From positions 1 to 9,514 of the forward strand of contig JALXCG010000901.1 in NCBI GenBank assembly GCA_026991065.1: DNA of 9,514 bases, read 5' to 3'. This document shows positions 7,378-9,514 of this stretch, in pieces (position 1 is the stretch's first letter; each line of letters starts with the position of its first letter). The notes beneath the pieces are model-generated. The model was not told where the DNA came from. It saw only the letters and a list, made by a program, of their open reading frames with translations, and did no database searches. The position numbers were made by a program, and so were the translations under genes. The DNA is from JALXCG01 sp026991065 [NCBI: Gemmatimonadota bacterium]. GTDB lineage: Bacteria; GCA-2686955.

Positions 7378-8250
7378 TCACTCGCCCGCGACCGGTGCGG
7401 GCGCGGCAAGGTGACGCAAAACGCGCCCGACTGTTTCCCGCATCTTGGTGCGGGGCACGATCAGATCGATCATGCCGTGCTCCAGGAAGAACTCGGCCGA
7501 CTGAAACCCTTCGGGCAACTCCTGCTTGATCGTGTCGCGGATCACGCGCGGGCCGGCAAAGCCCAGCAGGGCACCCGGCTCAGAGATGATCACGTCCCCG
7601 AGAGACGCGTAAGATGCCATCACTCCAGCCGTCGTTGGATGGGTCAAAACGGAAAGGAAGGGGATGCGAGCCTCGCGCAGGCGTGCAGCCATCGCCGCAG
7701 TCTTTGCCATCTGCATGAGGGAGAGAATCCCCTCTTGCATCCGCGCACCACCACTTCGCGATACAATCACTACCGGAAGACCACGCTCAAGTCCCGCTCG
7801 CATGGTTCGGGCGACCTTCTCCCCCACCACCGAGCCCATGCTGCCGCCGATAAAGTTGAAATCCATGACCGCCAAGGCAACCGACACGCCGTCAATCGAC
7901 GCGCTCCCCGCAACCACCGCATCTTCAAGGCCGGTCTTGGCGGTGGCAGCCTTGACGCGGTCTTTGTAGGACTTGCTGTCCTTGAATTTCAGCGGATCAG
8001 CCGAAATCAAGCCCGCGGCGATCTCCTCCTCAAACCCATCATCGGTGAGCAGTGCCACATACTCCGCCGCGCCGACCTTCATGTGCTGGCCACAACGCGG
8101 GCAGACCCAGAGATTGCGCATCAACTCATTGCGGTAAATGATTGCCGCGCAGCCATCGCATTTCAGCCACACGCCATCGGGCAGGGATTTCCGTTGCGGG
8201 CTCTTCACGCCACGCCCCAAGGCTTTTCTCAACCATGACTTGGCATCCAT
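7378..8250 (-). CDS. accD: Acetyl-CoA carboxylase, carboxyltransferase subunit beta
   Basis: AccD pairs with AccA to move the carboxyl group from biotin on AccB to acetyl-CoA, giving malonyl-CoA for fatty acid synthesis. The 290-residue product has the N-terminal zinc ribbon with Cys31, Cys34, Cys50 and Cys53 (CDGC ... CPRC). The crotonase-like carboxyltransferase core follows: FIGGSMGSVVGEK (133-145), SGGARMQEG (166-174), PTTAGV (205-210), GFAGPRVI (230-237) and FLEHGMID (255-262). Length and order agree with the family. AAGGGAG at 8264-8258 lies 7 bases before the ATG. The start codon overlaps the stop of the preceding 73-residue frame (TGATG). accA and the biotin parts are not in this window. 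Very secure. Confidence 0.97.
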   Translation of the reverse strand: MDAKSWLRKALGRGVKSPQRKSLPDGVWLKCDGCAAIIYRNELMRNLWVCPRCGQHMKVGAAEYVALLTDDGFEEEIAAGLISADPLKFKDSKSYKDRVKAATAKTGLEDAVVAGSASIDGVSVALAVMDFNFIGGSMGSVVGEKVARTMRAGLERGLPVVIVSRSGGARMQEGILSLMQMAKTAAMAARLREARIPFLSVLTHPTTAGVMASYASLGDVIISEPGALLGFAGPRVIRDTIKQELPEGFQSAEFFLEHGMIDLIVPRTKMRETVGRVLRHLAAPAPVAGE

Positions 8251-8471
8251 CAGTCAGCTCCCTTCCAAGACTCGGCGAGTCGCTGAATCACGCCCCGCAG
8301 AATTGCACCGAGGTGATGAGCGGCGCGGTTCGAGGCATCAAGCATCTCTGCGTGTCCAAACGCCGGGACCACCGCTCTTCGGGCACTCCCCCCCAACTCG
8401 TGCCGATGGCTACCCTCGGCTTGAATCTCCATCATCTTCACAATCCTCGCATTCTGACCGTAACCGGGCAT
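8250..8471 (-). CDS. Small hypothetical protein of 73 residues, unrecognised
   Basis: The frame opens with an ATG 5 bases after the stop of the upstream exported protein and ends with a TGA that overlaps the accD ATG (TGATG). Such exact packing on both sides favours a real, translationally coupled gene. The product is hydrophilic, has no signal peptide or membrane segment and no cysteine, and contains several His residues. A likely amphipathic helix lies near the C-terminus (about 52-69, AAHHLGAILRGVIQRLAE). I recognise no family. Against it: only a weak ribosome site (CCGGA) precedes the start, and the stretch could simply be a non-coding spacer that happens to be open, which is common in GC-rich DNA. 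If it is not a gene, the 226 bases between its neighbours hold only the accD ribosome site. Confidence 0.35.
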   Translation of the reverse strand: MPGYGQNARIVKMMEIQAEGSHRHELGGSARRAVVPAFGHAEMLDASNRAAHHLGAILRGVIQRLAESWKGAD

Positions 8472-8476
8472 TCCGG

Positions 8477-9514
8477 TCAGCGGATCACCGCAACGCTACC
8501 GCGACGGATCTCGCCGTCGCCACGCGCCACCCAGTGGTAGAGACCGGACGCTACATCATCGCCGTCGCCGAACCATTCGAACGGCGGCTCATTCCAATCC
8601 CGAACCAACTTGCCCGCGGCATCAAAGAGCATGACTTGAGCACAAGGGGGTCCTGGAGCATCGCCGAAAAAACGCAATGGCCAGTTGTATCCGGCGATGC
8701 CCGGCTTCACGGGATTGGGCGCCACGCGCAAGAGCGATAGACAATCTCCAAGACCGGAGGCATCCCCGGACAGATCAAGCGCATAATGCGCGATTCCCGT
8801 GTCCGGATTGTCAGGATCGGCACCAGGATGGAGAGGATCCAGCCAGGTTGTCACGACCAGAACCCGATCTCCCCGGCGACCGACGTCACGCAGGAGGAGT
8901 TCGCTCACGTCATCACTGCCGGAAGCGGCCACCCTCTCAAAATCCAGCACCTCGACCGGGATCAGATCTACGGGGTCGTCAGTGGTTCCATCAAAACCAA
9001 GAACCGCCTTCCCCACCAGTGCGGATGGCCCGGTCAGTCGGAGGTAGACCGAATCCGCCGCAAATGACTCAAGGCGGGTGTAGCGACCGGTGAGACTGGC
9101 AACCTGATCGGACAGGGAGGCCTCGCCGCCACCGGAACTGATTCCGGTCAACTCGGAGTCGATGAATTTGCCGTGTTTGGGTTGTAGGTCCGGCCCACCG
9201 GGCGGCATGCCGTAACGTCCGTCGGCGAAGCTCGGCTCCTGCAAGACCATCGCCACGGAAAAATCCAGATAGAGATCGGTCATCGAGCGCGGATCGCCCT
9301 GCTCCGCCAGACCACTGGATACGCCGATCCAGGACGTGTCCTGTGAAGCCATGATGGCGCGGATCGTCTCCATATTTCCCCAGCGGTTGGCCGCCCCGAA
9401 CGCCGAATGATCGGCCAGGTAGCGGGCAAAAAGCCCGGAGTGACCATAGTCCTCCTGCAACTGATCCCAACGGGCGAGCGAAGTCTTGTCATGATCATCC
9501 AGAAACGCGTTGTA
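8477..9514 (-). CDS. Exported protein, C-terminal part, with FlgD-like/sorting-type tail; possibly a metalloprotease relative
   Basis: The frame is open from the right edge for 345 codons to a TGA at 8479-8477; the start lies beyond the window, and a TTG at 9460 is probably internal because coding quality continues upstream. The first 90 or so residues (SLARWDQ, DYGHSGLFARYLADH, ETIRAIMAS, DLYLDFSVAM) resemble the helical part that follows the HExxH helix in secreted zinc peptidases of the M30/hyicolysin-like kind. This is inference from pattern only: no HExxH is in the visible part. A beta-rich middle follows. The last 80-90 residues look like a C-terminal beta-sandwich: APNPVKP (265-271), VMLFDAAGKLVRDW (294-307), FGDGDDVASGLYHW (315-328) and final GSVAVIR. 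This is the layout of FlgD-Ig/type IX-like sorting tails, which suggests secretion or surface attachment. It stands directly before the small frame and accD on the same strand. Confidence 0.7.
   Translation of the reverse strand, partial: YNAFLDDHDKTSLARWDQLQEDYGHSGLFARYLADHSAFGAANRWGNMETIRAIMASQDTSWIGVSSGLAEQGDPRSMTDLYLDFSVAMVLQEPSFADGRYGMPPGGPDLQPKHGKFIDSELTGISSGGGEASLSDQVASLTGRYTRLESFAADSVYLRLTGPSALVGKAVLGFDGTTDDPVDLIPVEVLDFERVAASGSDDVSELLLRDVGRRGDRVLVVTTWLDPLHPGADPDNPDTGIAHYALDLSGDASGLGDCLSLLRVAPNPVKPGIAGYNWPLRFFGDAPGPPCAQVMLFDAAGKLVRDWNEPPFEWFGDGDDVASGLYHWVARGDGEIRRGSVAVIR

Noticed and set aside
7371-7409. Earlier folC start at 7409 overlapping accD by 32 bases
   Set aside because: The extra residues are Arg-rich and not needed by the family; the ATG at 7370 just after the accD stop is more natural.
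6273-7529. Plus-strand open frame of 418 codons opposite folC
   Set aside because: Antisense to conserved folC motifs, with no ribosome site and no recognisable domain.
6487-8238. Plus-strand open frame of 583 codons opposite folC and accD
   Set aside because: It lies antisense to two securely identified genes, shows Arg/Ser/Ala-rich composition without family motifs, and is a typical by-product of GC-rich codon use.
9280-9498. Minus-strand frame with GGAGG followed by ATG inside the right-hand exported gene
   Set aside because: It is out of frame with the long coding frame that continues to the window edge, and its translation has no supporting features.

Overview
The window reads as a GC-rich chromosomal segment of a diderm (Gram-negative) bacterium. 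The evidence is an LptD-like outer-membrane protein, several secreted proteins with signal peptides, and a FlgD-like/sorting-type C-terminal domain on one exported protein. That combination (Asp-box propeller proteins, secreted proteases, a C-terminal beta-sandwich tail, housekeeping genes interspersed) recalls uncultured FCB-related or Eisenbacteria-like lineages. This placement is inference; no rRNA or other phylogenetic marker is present.

Left part (1-2361): two divergently transcribed exported proteins share a 382-base intergenic region. On the minus strand is the N-terminal part of an Asp-box (BNR) beta-propeller protein that runs off the left edge. On the plus strand is a complete secreted subtilisin-like (S8) serine protease of 411 residues with signal peptide, propeptide and full catalytic set. 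The intergenic region holds a nested inverted repeat and only weak promoter-like sequences. A GC-rich hairpin at 2400-2427 separates the protease from the convergent gene block and probably terminates transcription from both sides.

Central and right part (2459-9514): everything is on the minus strand. In transcription order: the C-terminal part of a large exported protein (cut by the right edge), a 73-residue ORF of unknown function, accD (acetyl-CoA carboxylase carboxyltransferase beta), folC (folylpolyglutamate/dihydrofolate synthase), a UgpC/MalK-type ABC ATPase and an LptD-like LPS-assembly protein. Most junctions are very tight: 5 nt, a 1-nt overlap, 7 nt, 113 nt, and an overlap of start and stop codons, so an operon or two sub-operons is likely. 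accD-folC is a well-known neighbour pair. The coupling of an orphan sugar-type ATPase to lptD is less usual.

No mobile element, CRISPR array, tRNA or rRNA was seen. I did not find strong evidence for a wholly new system. The items most worth checking are the ATPase-lptD coupling, the small ORF between the exported protein and accD, the nested inverted repeat, and the substitution beside the protease's catalytic serine.
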